This document shows positions 13,401-25,886 of a DNA stretch of 64,000 bases, piece by piece. Source of the stretch: Carallia brachiata (lineage: Eukaryota > Streptophyta > Magnoliopsida > Malpighiales > Rhizophoraceae); NCBI GenBank assembly GCA_021464245.1, contig JADCRB010000016.1:1746348-1810347 (forward strand). Direction: 5' to 3'. The notes under the pieces were generated by a model. The model was not told the DNA's origin. It ran no database searches and was given only the letters and a program-made list of their open reading frames with translations. Numbering within the stretch: position 1 is the first letter of the stretch; every line of letters begins with the position of its first letter. Both the position numbers and the translations under genes were made by a program.

Positions 13401-14100
13401 TGATCTGACAAGGGAAGATGCTATTGTAATGGAAAGCCAACAATATAGAGGCACTTAGATTCCAAAAGAGATTTTATCAACTCTTCATCTTCTTGCTCCC
13501 TTTACCGCACAAGCGTGTCTGGATCATTCCACATTTTTAGCAGTTGAGACTACTGGAGCAAGGAATGTTGAAGGAATTGCGTTTGCAAGTACTTGCGTAA
13601 AGAACGTGTTGTTTTAGAGTGGGGTCAGTTTAGTGATTGTGTAGATTCCCACCTCTATTAGTGGTTCTAGGCAAATTGTTGGTTCCTTACTCTAAGCTCC
13701 CTTAGCAACATTACCTGGGCAAGGGTTGGTCAGTTCTAAGAACTCCTCCTTTGGGGTTTCAGGATGTTAGTTCCCACTTTGTGGGTAATTCAAGGAAGAA
13801 GCCCCAAGTGTCATGTTCGAATGTTTCTCTGGCCTTGTTTTATTTCAACCCCTTCTAGAGCTCTCCGGTGGATAAATTCCGCTGCTGCTGATTTTGGAGT
13901 CCCTTGTGTAATGGCCACGCTCAGCCGAGGCATTGCTGCCACGAATATCTCTCTACCTAACCCCCAACTAACCTCCGACTCTCAAGGTTTAGTTAAGAGA
14001 TACCGCGAACCTTATTGTATATTCTCCTTTTGTCAGGTGAGTTTTTGCACCACCGAAAGAAAGGTAATTTTAAATAAACACACATTTTATTAATTACACA
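10442..14100 (+). pseudogene. Decayed gypsy-type gag-like coding DNA
   Basis: A plus-strand coding relic full of stops and frameshifts. The best part is 12244-12550, where CPPSRYMTFYTMHLMLAYTF followed by FLGILGLHFVN resembles the gag-associated 'putative plant transposon, gypsy type' domain. A second piece at 11280-11680 has heptad-like Leu/Lys content expected of the coiled C-terminal part of such proteins. The order (C-terminal-like piece before the N-terminal-like domain) suggests two successive copies or a rearrangement. The hAT element at 9451-10441 is inserted in it. No intact frame exceeds about 110 residues. Confidence 0.4.
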
Positions 14101-14493
14101 TAGTTGCATTAGTACTAGAATACATTAAAAGAAACACAGGACAGGGATCTCCAACAAACTGCAGTCTACTCACTAGAGGACACGTGGTTTGCACACAACT
14201 CACACCTCTATACATTACTAAGTCCTTTTTTTTCTTTCCGTCCCTTTTCTATGCAAACTTCTATACATTTTTACATACGGTTGATTGGTCACTCAATAGG
14301 ACTTGGGAAAGTAGGTCCTTAGTCATTCTAAGGGTTAACTCCGGAAGCCCCCCTGACCATAGTGCAGTTGGCATCTATGATGTCCAACAATAGGTCTGTG
14401 CTAAAATCAAACATTAGGACATTTATCCCTTAGGCTCGGAACAACACAGCGACCGCCAACTAAACCATTGCATGCCATCACAAGGCCAGCGAA

Positions 14494-15303
14494 TACAATA
14501 AAGGCATAAAGGTTAATTGCACAAAGAAAGTTTCAATGTTTATTATATTTCATCTGTAATGTTTTTCTTTTTTGAAATTGGTCCCTAACGTTATGTCAAT
14601 TAGACTAATTTGGTCCATCCATTAGTAACGTTGTTAAATTTGCTGACATGGCATAATGGCGTATGCTACATCATTAATTTTTAGACATATCAGATTGTCA
14701 CGTCAACACCCTAAGCTGTCGTGGCATTTTTAAAATTGTAGGTAATTTAAAAAATAAAAAATTTATTTCATCATTTTAAGTCAGCTTAATTAAAAAAAAC
14801 AAAATAATTAAATGTTGCCACCGCTACCAACAATTGTCCCTCCTCACACCCACCGCCGTTACCACCGCGCACAACCCTGGCCGCCACCGCCACCATTATC
14901 AGTGAATTCTACCACACTTTCCCTCTCTAACCCACCTCTTTTTTTTCTCCCACCAAAATATGACTTCCTTCTCCTCTTCCTCTGTCCTCTCCACCCAACC
15001 AAAACTCTTTATTTCCCAAACTAAAGAAAACAGCAAAGAAACAAGAACTAAGGTCAATTGGTGTTCAATACTCAATAACACCCTTGAGGATCGACCAATA
15101 GTATAAAAACGACACTGACTTAAATGTATATCGTTCCCAAAAATGCTTTTAAAAAAAATCCTTAAATACTAATTTAAATCTAAAATTTCGCCACAAATGC
15201 ATCAATACTATTCATTTATATAAAATCTCTTTTGTCTATTTATGAACTCTCTCTATTTTCTCCTTCTCAATCAAACTGAAAAGAGCCCTAAGGTTAGCAA
15301 GCG

Positions 15304-15342
<39 letters not shown>

Positions 15343-15833
15343 ATTTGTTGAACATCGAATTGATCAGAGGAAAAGATTATGATCTTTCAAGATTTTGTAG
15401 AAACAAATTTGAACGTGGTTTAGAGATGAAGTTGTGGTAGAAACATTGGAGCTTTGTTCATTATTGTTGGTGGTGGTAGGAGGAGGGATAATTGGTGATG
15501 TAGTTGTAATGTTGGAATATCTTGTTTCTTTTTATGAAACTTACTTAAAAAACAAAAAAAATATTAATTTTTTTCAAAAAATTAACAATAGTTTAAAAAA
15601 TGCCACATCAACCTAAGGTGCTAACATGGCAAGCTGACATGTCTAAAAATTAATGAAGTGGCATATTTCTTTATGCCATTTCAGCAAATTTAATAGTGTC
15701 ATTAACAGATGGACCAAATTAGTCTAACAAACATAACATTAAGGACCAAGTTTAAAAAATAAAAATGTTATGGGTGACATGTACTAAACACTGAAACTTT
15801 GTAGGTGAAATTGATTTTTATGCCTACAATAAA
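14494..15833. mobile_element. Non-autonomous Mutator-like element with 9-bp target duplication
   Basis: The element spans 14503-15824. It is flanked by a perfect 9-bp direct repeat, TACAATAAA, at 14494-14502 and 15825-15833, diagnostic of Mutator-like insertion. The termini are inverted: GGCATAAAGGTTAATTGCAC at the left and, on the other strand at the right, GGCATAAAAATCAATTTCAC. The inverted similarity runs about 200 bp or more inward. Inner DNA includes CCACCGCTACCAACAATTGT near 14817 and a complementary-looking GTTGGTGGTGGTAGGAGGAG near 15466, plus a CT run. No transposase is present. Confidence 0.85.
15306..15341. repeat. (CT)n microsatellite
   Basis: About 17 uninterrupted CT units inside the Mutator-like element. 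Such tracts are common in plant 5' leaders, so this could be part of a captured gene fragment, but no coding match was seen. Confidence 0.95.
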
Positions 15834-16519
15834 TACTCAATGAGTAATACTATGCATGAAATGCGATACTCATATCATACAACAACCATTTGGTGGAAGA
15901 ATCCAGCAATCGTTGCTTTCGTTCATGACTTTCTTACGTGCCTTCGCATTTTGATTTTCTTCGTATGTTATATTATAAAATACTTGCTTTACATTGTCAT
16001 AACAGAAATTTGCTATTTTCGGTTCAAGTCGACTCTTGAACAAGACTCGTGGCCGCACTCAGCCTATCATACGGTGTATCTTTACTTTCATTAGGTCTGT
16101 TTGACTCTTATTTAGTGGTACCAAAACTACATTAGTTGCCGCACTAAAGCCAAACCTAACACAATTGTACATGAACCATCATCTGCTACCAACTAACCAA
16201 AAATATCATTACAATTCCTAGGCACCGTTTCACGAATCAATTCCCAATGAAAACACATGCTAAAAAAGAAAAGTTATTATTTTCTTTTAACCTTTTATCG
16301 TGCCATTTTTCCATCTAATACAGATAATTATCATGACTGCATGCTCATGTCTCATCAAGTATACATGTACGGTAAAATCACACAAAAGCACAGAATTTCG
16401 TGCACAACTTCGCACTCCCCTTTTATCCTATTTTTAGGCTTTGACATTTTCGTGCTCGGCCGTTAAGGGACCATTAGACTTGCCTTGCAAAGCAAGTAAC
16501 CTTCGTTCTTTTGTTCATT

Positions 16520-16930
16520 TATTTCCTCAATTTTCAAAATTAGGTTTATGTCTCTAAACCTTGCCTCGTTTGCAATTTGGTCCTTCTAATTTTAATTAAT
16601 TACGATTTAGTCCCAGATAACCTAAACTTTCTTATTTTTACTATTTAGATCCACAATGTTTCTATAATTACAATTTAGGTCCCTTTTTATTTCAACTTCT
16701 ATCATTTACAATTTAGTTCCTTAATTTTCAGTTAATTGCTATTTGGACCCCCTGCTACCCTAATTTTTCATAATTACAAATTAGTCCCTCAACTTTACAA
16801 TATTTACAAATGTGCCCCTAATCTACCTGACTTCTCATATTCTCAATTTAGTCTTTTAAACTTTCCTACGCTGTCAATTTATTCCAATTTCTTATTAAGT
16901 CATGTCTTTTATCTCTAATTAAGCTCTATT
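16520..16930. repeat. Degenerate repeat of 'AATTACAATTTAGTCC' phrases
   Basis: The phrase (A/T)ATTACAATTTAGTCC(C/T) or close variants such as GCAATTTGGTCC, CGATTTAGTCCC, CAATTTAGGTCC and CAAATTAGTCCC recurs every roughly 45-60 bp. This type of sequence is frequent inside LTRs of plant gypsy elements. No element ends were identified. Confidence 0.6.
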
Positions 16931-18000
16931 ATGCATTGCTTAACGCCTAAAGATGTAATTAGCAACTAATTAAACCAGATTGTGTCCATATAAGTATTAT
17001 CTCTCCTCTCTCTCTAAGCCAAACCTCCTTGTCCCATTGTCTTTCAAATTGTGAGTTATAACACACGATTAAACTAGGTTTTGGGTTTAGAATTAGGGTT
17101 TTCTCGATCTCGATACATCAACTAACCTCAACACACTAAGATTCCAAACTTAAAACCACACCCTGTCTCTCTTCCATGGTTAGCCAAGCCTCTATCTCTC
17201 ATCTCTCTTTGTTTTTTCTTCAACTACCTTGCCAATCAAGTAATTAAAAATACAAACAAGGTCACAACGTCTCAATCCAACTTCCAAAAACAGTAAAATC
17301 ACCAACAACACAAGATTTTAGAACTTAAATAGTCAAAATGTAAATATTTCAAAAAAAAAAAGACCGTAATAACAGTTGAACATTAACTCATAGGTTATGT
17401 CAGATTGTCAAGCATGTCAATGTCAACCTCGGGGCTTGTTTGGTTTGTTCTTAAGCATTTCTTCTTTTTTTTTTCTCTTATTCGGCTTCTCTCTCTCTCT
17501 CTCTTTCAAACCTTACCAGGCAAGGTCAGTTTGCTTTTTTTTTTGTAATCATATTATTATTTTATTCATAATTTGTTATTTTAAAATTAAAATATCCTTT
17601 TTCCCCCTCTTTCTTTCTTATTTTCATTTTTTTTTCCTAATGCAATTTAATAAACTTTTAATTAGATCCAATTCTAGTTGTTAACCGTAGCTTAGGGTTT
17701 AAGTCAACGGTCCTTAGCACTAATTTATCGAAATTAGTGTTAATCGTAATTAAGGGTCATTTAATCTCATTTAAATCCTAATTAACCTTGATTAGTGCTA
17801 CTTAATTGAAATTAATTATCTCTAATTATGTTTAACTTAATTATTTTCTAAGTAAGCTAACCTAGGGTTTTAGTTAAGTTAATCATATATCGAGCTAATT
17901 AGTCATAATCTAAGTATTATTACACTCATTTTCCCTTGTTTCTCATCCAATATTAGTCCTTATAAGCTAAATTCACGTAGCAAGCATATGCATGTGATCA
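16931..18000. other. AT-rich intergenic DNA, nothing recognised
   Basis: No coding, RNA or mobile-element signature seen. The many TTAATTAGG-type words between 17690 and 17990 suggest old LTR sequence. Confidence 0.4.
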
Positions 18001-21000
18001 GATTACCTATCAGTCCTAAAAGGGCGTATGCCAGGTGTTGCACTTAGAGGGTCGGAGCTCCTTTTGCCAACCAGTTCAACGACCATGTTCAAGTTGTCAA
18101 CCTAGCTACTTCCCAAGAGATGGTCATATGTTTGGGTACATAAGGAGCCCTTCTCTAAACCTTGAGAGCAAAGTATCTGAGTACCTTCAATCCATCGGGC
18201 ATGTTTGTACCAAGATCAAGCATCTGTGTGGAAGTGAACGTTACTTTTAAGACCTGGTGAAAGAGATGGAAATGAAGGTTGGTGAATCCAGCAAGTGTCA
18301 TCAATATAAGCCCTAGGTAAATTGGTTGTTGAAAAGGAAAATAGATTACAGCTAGACTTTCAAGTTTGTTAACCAGATGAAGACTTGAGGATTGGGCACT
18401 AATCTCATGCACATTTTGAGGCAGCATCAACTCAGAAGAAGCTCAAACTTGCTGCAAAGGTTAATATTTCTCAAGAGAGCATTAGTCTGCTGATATTGGA
18501 GCAATGGAGTCAAGGACTAGACCCAATTTTTGGCAACTAGACTTCTATAAGTGTTTGGATGAGCTTCAGGGGCTCCAATGGATAAGAGCGTGGAATTGGC
18601 TTTAAATTCACTAAGATGGCTTTCCTAGAAGCCTTTCCTAAGCTCAAGGCTTTTTCCATATAATGAGTTGAGCTACTTCACAATTGCTGAGGCTCGTTTT
18701 CTAGGAGTTCTTCAAGATCCTCTCGTTGGAGAACTTTATTAAGAGTCCTCATGACATGTAATAATGCTTCTTTTATATGATGCTTTGACTTTGTTTTTGA
18801 TTATGTTTGGAGGAAACATTATGTATACCATGGTGTATGTCTCTTATAGCGAATAATCAACTAACGTGATTTCCTTTCATTGGCTGTGTTGTATTGGCAT
18901 TGTTGTTCTTGTTTTCCTTCTTCTCTTTTTTTATCCTTCAACTAACATAGTTATTGCAATGGTCATGGCTTGGTGAGGGCCTTTTTGCTGGGTTTGCTGG
19001 GCTCAAGTCCTAGTAAGGCCTGTTTGTAGAGTTTGATCTAGACTGCTTGGCCCATTGTAGATTTGAAAAATCGTTCGGTCTCTAAATCCCCTTAGAACCA
19101 TACGTCCTCTTAATTGTGGTGCCTGAATCTTCACCTGGATAGTTTCACATTATTGTCGTCGTTCCACTTCCTCACTCATTGAAGTATAAGGGAGTCGTTA
19201 AGGAGAGTTATCTATAATAGGTTTCCATTTTGTTGCTTCATTTACCTTCTTTTGAAGAGAAATTCTAAAAATTTTCTCTCGCGGCTTCCCATTTTCTTTG
19301 GGCATCTAGTCTTTGAAAGACACCTATTTGGGTGAGGCTCATAGGTTGAGGCATTCATCAAGGCATGTTGGCTCTTGTCATCCATCTTTAGAAGGCACAT
19401 CGACCCTTATCATGCAAAGGATAAGGGGTATTGCAGTGCAGCCTTGTGAAGGGGAAGTTAGACTCTTTTGTTAACCTTGGCTAGGCCAACTTCCTTCGTT
19501 GTTGGAGCTCGAGTGGCTTTATTAAAGGTTTGACAGTGAGACTAGTTACCTTTTTCTTTTATAATCATAGCCCTACACCTGAGATGCTTTTCAAGTGGCA
19601 TTCTCTCTATTTTGGGTTCATGGGAGCAATTCCCAAGGCTACGGCTCGTGTTATTGGCACATGTGCTTTTTAGCAATTTGTGCTGCTAACATGTATGCCC
19701 TTCTTTCTCAATAATTGGAGTCTTCTTTACAGCATAAGGGCAATGTATCCAAAGTCTTGAATGACCAAAGGCTCCATGAGCTCGTCTCAAGCTCAGTTGG
19801 CCTCCTCTAAATTAATGAAATGCTTAGCCTTGACCATGAGCTCGCCAAAGTCTCCCAATGCGAGTTTTTGGCAAGAGACAATGTAAAGTTAGAGCATTGC
19901 ATGCTTTTTGTGAAAATAGTCATCGTTATTTCAGAGCTAAGTCCTCAATATCTAGCATGGCTCTGTTTAACCTAGCAACATAATCTCCCAAGATTCTCCA
20001 ACCTTCTGCCATAGGGGCATAAGGGCAATGAAGTTTTTCTTTTTTCTTTTGCTGGTAGCAAATCTAGTAATGAACTAACTCCTAGTTGCTCAGCATTCTT
20101 AATAGAATAAGTGTGGAAAAAGAAATATCATTTTTGTGCAGGTCTCTTGAGAGTTGTTGAAAATGCCTTGCATGTGATGGCAGCTAATGCTCCATGCAGA
20201 GACATGAGTGTCTTGAAATAGCTCCAATGCTCGTTGGGTTTTTGTGTTCCGTTGGAAGTCTCCCAAGAGGGGATTTGAACCTTTCCTATGCACGAAGCTG
20301 TTTGGATCACTTTTGAAAGAGGTAACTCCAAAGTATAGCAAGACTCTTTCTAAGACATTTGTTTGGACCTTTGTAGAGCTATAATTTGGGCTTGCATGTC
20401 CTTTATTTATCGTGAGACATCAGCTACATCACTTTCTTAAGATTGAGTTCTATTTCCCCTGAAAAACTGGTAGAGAACTTAAGAATAGGTCGTCTATCCC
20501 TAAGTTCGTAAGAGGGACTCAATGAAGAGTCATCATCTTGTGTTGGACAGGGTCTGAGACCTTCAATATGGTGTGAAGGCCTTTCTGATTGTCGTCAGCT
20601 TGGTGCATGGGCCCATTTGGTCCTTTCACACTGAAGCAGTCTTTGCATATTGGGTATACCGAGTTTTAGGAGATGGTTGTTGATTGTCACATGCTCCCTC
20701 ACCAACGGCTATGTTGCCTCATTGAGGGGGTGCTATCCTACCTCTGGCTCTTACCTGTTGGCGGCTGGCGCTGCATGAGATGCAAAGAAAGCATTTAATG
20801 TTGTATGCAAGGCATGCGACTCTCCAGGTTGGCAAGTCTTTTAGCTGAGGTAGTCTGTAGGCTATGACTTGTTGAGGCTCCTCTTTTTGGCCATGCATAT
20901 GACTGATGAGTGGTGAAAGTTGGGGCAAAAGAGATACAAGGGTTCCTTTGCCCCCAGTTAGGGGCTAGAGCATCCATATTGAATGCATATTGTGGAGTCG

Positions 21001-21136
21001 GTGAGGAGGAGAATAAAGACGTGTTGTCAAGTCCATCAGAGATGAGGGTTAAGCATTATGGAGGCTTTTCCAATAGGGAACAACTTATCAGTATAGGGAA
21101 AAAAGAGAAGAGGTACATAGCTTCTCATTTGACTGG
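18001..21136. other. Probable decayed retroelement interior
   Basis: Moderate-GC DNA with short broken frames on both strands, unlike the AT-rich flanks and similar in texture to the gag-like relic at 10442-14100. I could not identify a protein domain. It ends next to a typical gypsy LTR opening at 21137, which supports a retroelement origin. Confidence 0.3.
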
Positions 21137-22362
21137 TGTTATACCCCTATTTTGTCCGGCCTGATACAACAACTAAACAAGATTTTCCTTTAAATATGTG
21201 TTATCATTACTAAGCCTTTGTAATTAGGACATAATCATTTTGTATTAGAGATGTAGCACTTTTATTTGAAAAAAAAAAGTCAAAATAAGAGGAGGTGGAT
21301 ATTGACGAAAATTGATTGGAAATTGTTAACAATGGCAATGGCAGTTAATCTGATGAAGAATTGTTAACACAACAAATGCTAGATGTTGAAAAGACAAGGA
21401 TGCAATAATTTTCTTTTGTCCTACTTTACATGTAATCTTATAAATAGGGCCTTAGTTTGCAAGGAAAAGGGGGAGAATCAAAAAAAAAAAAAAAAAAAAA
21501 GGGCAAGGTCAAAAGAGTTTATGCAATTATAATAGTCCAATATAGGCTTGCAACTAGCTTGAGTCCTCAGTTATACTAAAAAAAAATCAAAAGTGTTGTT
21601 CTTGTAATAACAAAACAGTCCATATCTTCCTTGTAAACCCAAAGTACAAGTAATAAAGTCACATTCCTATAAATCATAATTTAATTTTAAATGGGATTTT
21701 ATTCATTCTTAGAATTTTATTTTCTTTTTTGTTATGTCTATTTATCTTTATTTCTTGCAACTTACATTTTAGTATAATTACATCTTTTTTTTAACACAAA
21801 AATCCTCTTAGAGGTGCCCACCTTGTGTGGGTTGGGTACTTTGCACCTCGCACAGTGTCGTCTGACTTGTACTTTCCATTTCCTCTAACCACTAACTCTG
21901 TACTCAAAAAATATTTTATGTATATATATATACATCTCTTCATTTTAAATTTCTAATTTTATATTTTTTATTGCTTGCTATTTAATTTTCTACAATTTCC
22001 TTGTTTATATCACAGCAATTTATCTTTAAAGCTCATATAATTTATTGTATTTTGTTTATTTATTTATTTATTTATAGCAATTAATGTATTTATTTATATC
22101 AATTTTCTTATTATTCATGTAACTAACACTAAGTCTTCAGATACAACGGTGATCTCAACCAATGTAAAAATCATGTACCAAGTTGGTAGAGAAAAATTAT
22201 GGTGTTTAAATAGTCCCAATTAATTTTAATTTAACAATCATGTCTATATCTCTTGATCTAATTCATTTCAGATGACAATAAAAATTAAAAGGCAATGTTT
22301 TCATTGAAAGATAAAATAAATAAACATAAATGGTTTTTGGCGTGACGAATGTTTGGATGTTG

Positions 22363-23110
22363 TTTTGGGAAAACTTTGGTTTTAAGGGTCCAAATAAAAT
22401 ATCACTGATTTGAACAAGAGTTTTTCAGTCTAAAGGTCATAAAAATGAATCTTGTATCTTGAGTTGCCGTAGTTGAGTCTTTAAGATCTTTTAGTTTGTA
22501 CAGTTTAGACAGTTCGTAGTCTAAAAATCGATAGTCTATTGATTTAGAATTTTAATATTTTATTTTGGCAAAATAAATAATAAAAAAAGGAAGAATAATG
22601 ATTTGATTGTTTGTATGAGTTTTCTAGGACAACTTTAGTTTTTAAGGATCTAAATAAAAATCTCTAATTTGAGCAAGAAAAATGAGTCATTGAATTTGAA
22701 TTTTTCAATCTAAAAGTCATAAAAATGAATCTTGAATTCTGGGTTACGTTGGTTGAGTCTTTAAAATCTTTTGATTTGTACAATTTAGATAGTTCACAGT
22801 TTAAAGTTGGTAGTCTATTAATTTATTGGTTTAATATATTATTTTAGTGAAACAAATAGTAAAAAGTAAGAAAGAATAGTGGATGTGGAAGAAGAAAAAA
22901 ACTTGAAATTTTAAGGACAATTCTTGATTTGTTTCAAAAATCTACCAAATTAAGGTATTTAAATTAATTGTTGACTTGCATTGTTAATTTGGGAGTTGTA
23001 AAAAACATGTCTTGTCTTTTTAGTTATGTTAATTAAGCCCATGAGATTTTTTTTTGGTACAGATTCATAAGTCACAATTTAAAGTTTATCATATATTAAC
23101 CTACTTTCTA
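22363..23110. repeat. Degenerate tandem repeat, unit about 260-290 bp
   Basis: Two clear units start near 22363 and 22620 and share phrases in order: a word like ACTTTGGTTTTTAAGG, then GTCATAAAAATGAATCTTG, GTTGAGTCTTTAA, TTTGTACA(A/G)TTTAGA, and a final (A/G)TAGTCTATT. A third, weaker unit lies near 22910-23100. They are clearly diverged, so the array is old. Confidence 0.7.
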
Positions 23111-23470
23111 AATAGTTTTCAAAACAGTCCCTATTCGAAATTTTGGTGTTGCGGATCATCGTAAAAATATCCAAATATTCTCCAAGTCTCTTTTCAAAAT
23201 TTGGGTGTTACAAATCACTGTAAAAATCATCCAAATATCTTTCAAAATCACTTTTCAAACTTCCAGTGCTATGGATCATCGTTAAAATCATTAAAATATT
23301 TTTCAAGTCCCTTTTTAAAATTTGGTGCTACGAATAACCTTTAAAGGCATCCCAAATATTTTTCTGTATCCATTTTCAAAATTTTGGTGCGTAGGATCAC
23401 CGTAAAAATCATCCAAATTATTTTCAAATCCCCTTTCAAAATTTGGTACGAATGATCATCGCCAAATCAT
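23110..23470. repeat. Degenerate tandem repeat, unit about 60 bp
   Basis: About six units of a pattern combining TTTTCAAAATTTGGTG, (C/G)GGATCATCGTAAAA and CATCCAAATATTTTTCAAGT. It directly follows the 260-290 bp array and precedes a third pattern. Confidence 0.75.
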
Positions 23471-23835
23471 CTAGTCATGTCAAAATTTAATCTGGTTATT
23501 TCAAAATTTTAATCTTTCCATCATCCAGTTATGTTAAAAATTTTTAAAATTAATATTTTAGCATTAAGGATCACCACAAAATCATTCAATAATGACAAAA
23601 TTTAATCTAATAATGTTAAAATTTTAATTTCTCATCCACTAGTCATGTCCAAATTTAATTTTTTATGCAGTCAAGTCAAATCTTTATCTTCTGGTCATAT
23701 CAAAAATTTAATTTCACATTCTCCAGTCATGTTAAAATTTAATTTTCCATCCGGTCAGATTAAATTTTTATTTTTATTTTTAAGTCATGTCAAAATTTAA
23801 TCTTTCATCACCTAGTTATACCAAAAATTTCCAAA
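23470..23835. repeat. Degenerate repeat of 'AGTCATGTCAAAATTTAAT'
   Basis: The phrase recurs seven or more times with substitutions, spaced about 40-60 bp. It seems to have grown from the end of the previous array. Confidence 0.65.
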
Positions 23836-24704
23836 GTCAACCCTTTCGGTGCGTAGAATCACCGTAAAAAGCATCCAAACATTTTTTAAAAAAATACTAA
23901 AATTTCTTTTAAACAAGTGTTTCGATTTTCAATTGTAAAAAAAAAATAATAATTTAAATAAATTAACAATTAGTTCATTATTTCAAAATCATTAAATTTC
24001 ATTAACAAAAATTCTCAACATTTTGTGTGTGCATATATATGTGGCAGATAATTTACATGCTATATAGAGATAAATAAACAAAATATAAGTAGCAAATAGC
24101 ATAAACATGAAATCAAGCAAACCGTACTCCCAAACCCCAATGAATCTTAGTAAAGTAGATCGAGTCCCATTAGTTTTGGAAAAAGGCAATGTCTAATTGA
24201 TGGTTTATAGTGTTTCAGTCGCACTTTAAATGGTTGGTGGCAACTCTAAGTCATTTTCCAAAAGTCATCTCCGAGGCCTATCAAAGGTCGATTTTGTGTC
24301 CGCCTCGCCTTCCCCCATAGGGGCACTTCACGATAGCTGGAAGCTTAGCTGCTGTTGGGCCTCACTAATGGAACTGCAAAACAATAAGGCTTGGGCCGAA
24401 GACTATTCCTAGTGTGAGCACTCTGACACTCATGTTAGTATGGGACTAAAGAGAAGCAATGGGGGCCTCAAATGCACTTGTGTAAGGCTTGTGAGGGAGA
24501 GGACTAAGAGAAAGGATCCGCCATGAATGTGTGGAAGTGTTTATGGGTTGTGCGTAAGTGGAGGAGGAGGAAATAGGGCTTGAGTTAAAGAGATGCCTAA
24601 GAGTTTTTCACATAGTTCTCTTAAGGTTCTGGAATAGTTGCTTTTTCTATTAGAATGTCCTACTCCTGCTCTTATAATTGTTTGAACTTTGGCGGTAATT
24701 TAAT

Positions 24705-25886
24705 ATTTGATATAGGGCTGTTCATAAACCGGCAAATCCGTCAAAAACCGCCCAATACGCACCAAACCTATCCGTATTTGCCAAAACCACAAAGAAAAAA
24801 ATTATTCACGGTTTTTAATTTTTCAAAACCGCTAAGGACGAATTGGTGGCAGTTTCGTAATTTTAAAAACCGCGGTTAACCGATCTAATCCGCCCATATA
24901 TATGCACACTAGAAACTACGAGTTCATGCCTAATGATACCCTTTGGGATTGGCTTTCTAGTATGGAAATCTTTACACATATATCATTCTCTACTTCTCTT
25001 TGCATCTCTCTTTAATATTTGAAGTAATGTTTAGTCTTTAAATGCTATTCATTTGTACTAAGTTCATATTTGAACTACTATATTGTTTTATAAGTTAAGG
25101 ACTATATCATAATTCAACTTGGATGCCAAATATGACCATTATCAACTTGCACTATCAACTATTTTCGAATTTAGGGACATTGTTATATCAGTCATCTTGA
25201 AGGCTTACAATTGATAGTTACTATGGGTGCAACAAAAGTTACAGAGAAATTAAACTTCAAGACCAAGTTAAAAATTACATTGGGGTCAGCTAAGGGCATC
25301 CTTTACCTCCATACTAAAGCGCAACCTCTAGTATTCCACAGAGACATCATGGACAGCAACCTCTAGTACTCTTGACCTCTAAGCTTACTGTGAAAGTAGC
25401 AAACTTTGGACTCTCACGTCTTACTCCTGTCCTAGATGATGAACGAAAGAGCAAGGAAGCCATACTCTCAGACTTTAATTATAGTAGTAGCAATATAGCT
25501 CTTCAAGGAAAAAGGAAAACTATGAAAAAAATTAGTGATTTATTTGTTTCTCGAACATCAATTGCATGGTTTATTAACTGTTTATTTGAATGAATGTCTA
25601 ATTGAATTTTTGAATTTTTTGATTTAATATTTATTAAGGCATTCAAATTTCACTTTATATGAATGTTTAAAAAAAAAAAGAAAAAATTCAAAAGACAAGC
25701 TGTAGAATCAGGAAAACTGTCCAAACCGTCCAAACCAATATGCTATTTGGCTGATTGGTTTGGGTGATTTGAACGGTTGGCAGATTGGTTACAATTTGAA
25801 ATTTTCAAACCGCCACCATAGCTGATTGGTTGCAATTTTTTCCTCTAAACCGCCCAATCCGACCTGCGAACACCCCTAGTTCGATA
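24705..25886. mobile_element. Pack-hAT: non-autonomous hAT element carrying a receptor-kinase gene fragment
   Basis: The element spans 24713-25878. It begins TAGGGCTGTTCATAAACCGG, and the other strand at its right end begins TAGGGGTGTTCGCAGGTCGG, a typical hAT terminus. Flanks ATTTGATA (left) and GTTCGATA (right) form an 8-bp target duplication with two mismatches. Subterminal regions are rich in AACCG/CGGTT words. Between them lies a fragment of a host kinase gene (separate entry) and no transposase. Confidence 0.85.
24917..25455 (+). pseudogene. Captured LRR receptor-like kinase fragment (with intron)
   Basis: A fragment of a plant LRR receptor-like kinase inside the hAT element. The first piece (24917-24960) reads YEFMPNDTLWDWLSS, the kinase hinge region. 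Noncoding DNA follows, consistent with an intron, then from about 25243 [20 protein letters not shown] and QPLVFHRDI: the helix before the catalytic loop and the HRD motif. After a stop and a local duplication of GCAACCTCTAGTA (25321 and 25349), SKLTVKVANFGLSRLTPVLD follows, the activation-segment start with the catalytic DFG Asp changed to Asn. Retention of an apparent intron means genomic DNA was captured, not a transcript. It is not functional as a kinase. Confidence 0.85.

Larger units (their letters stand above)
21137..24660 (+). mobile_element. Probable gypsy LTR and repeat-rich non-coding DNA
   Basis: It begins TGTTATACCCCTATTTTGTC, a common opening of plant gypsy LTRs. The interior has a phrase often seen in such LTRs (CTTAGAGGTGCCCACCTTGT near 21809) and then several degenerate tandem arrays (separate entries). 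The far end is uncertain; the GC-richer stretch near 24240-24560 may be the 3' part. No second LTR copy is visible, so it could be a solo LTR or a truncated element. Confidence 0.4.

Noticed and set aside
23110..23835. Regularly spaced repeats, considered as a CRISPR array
   Set aside because: Units are degenerate and contiguous without unique spacers, in a plant nuclear context.
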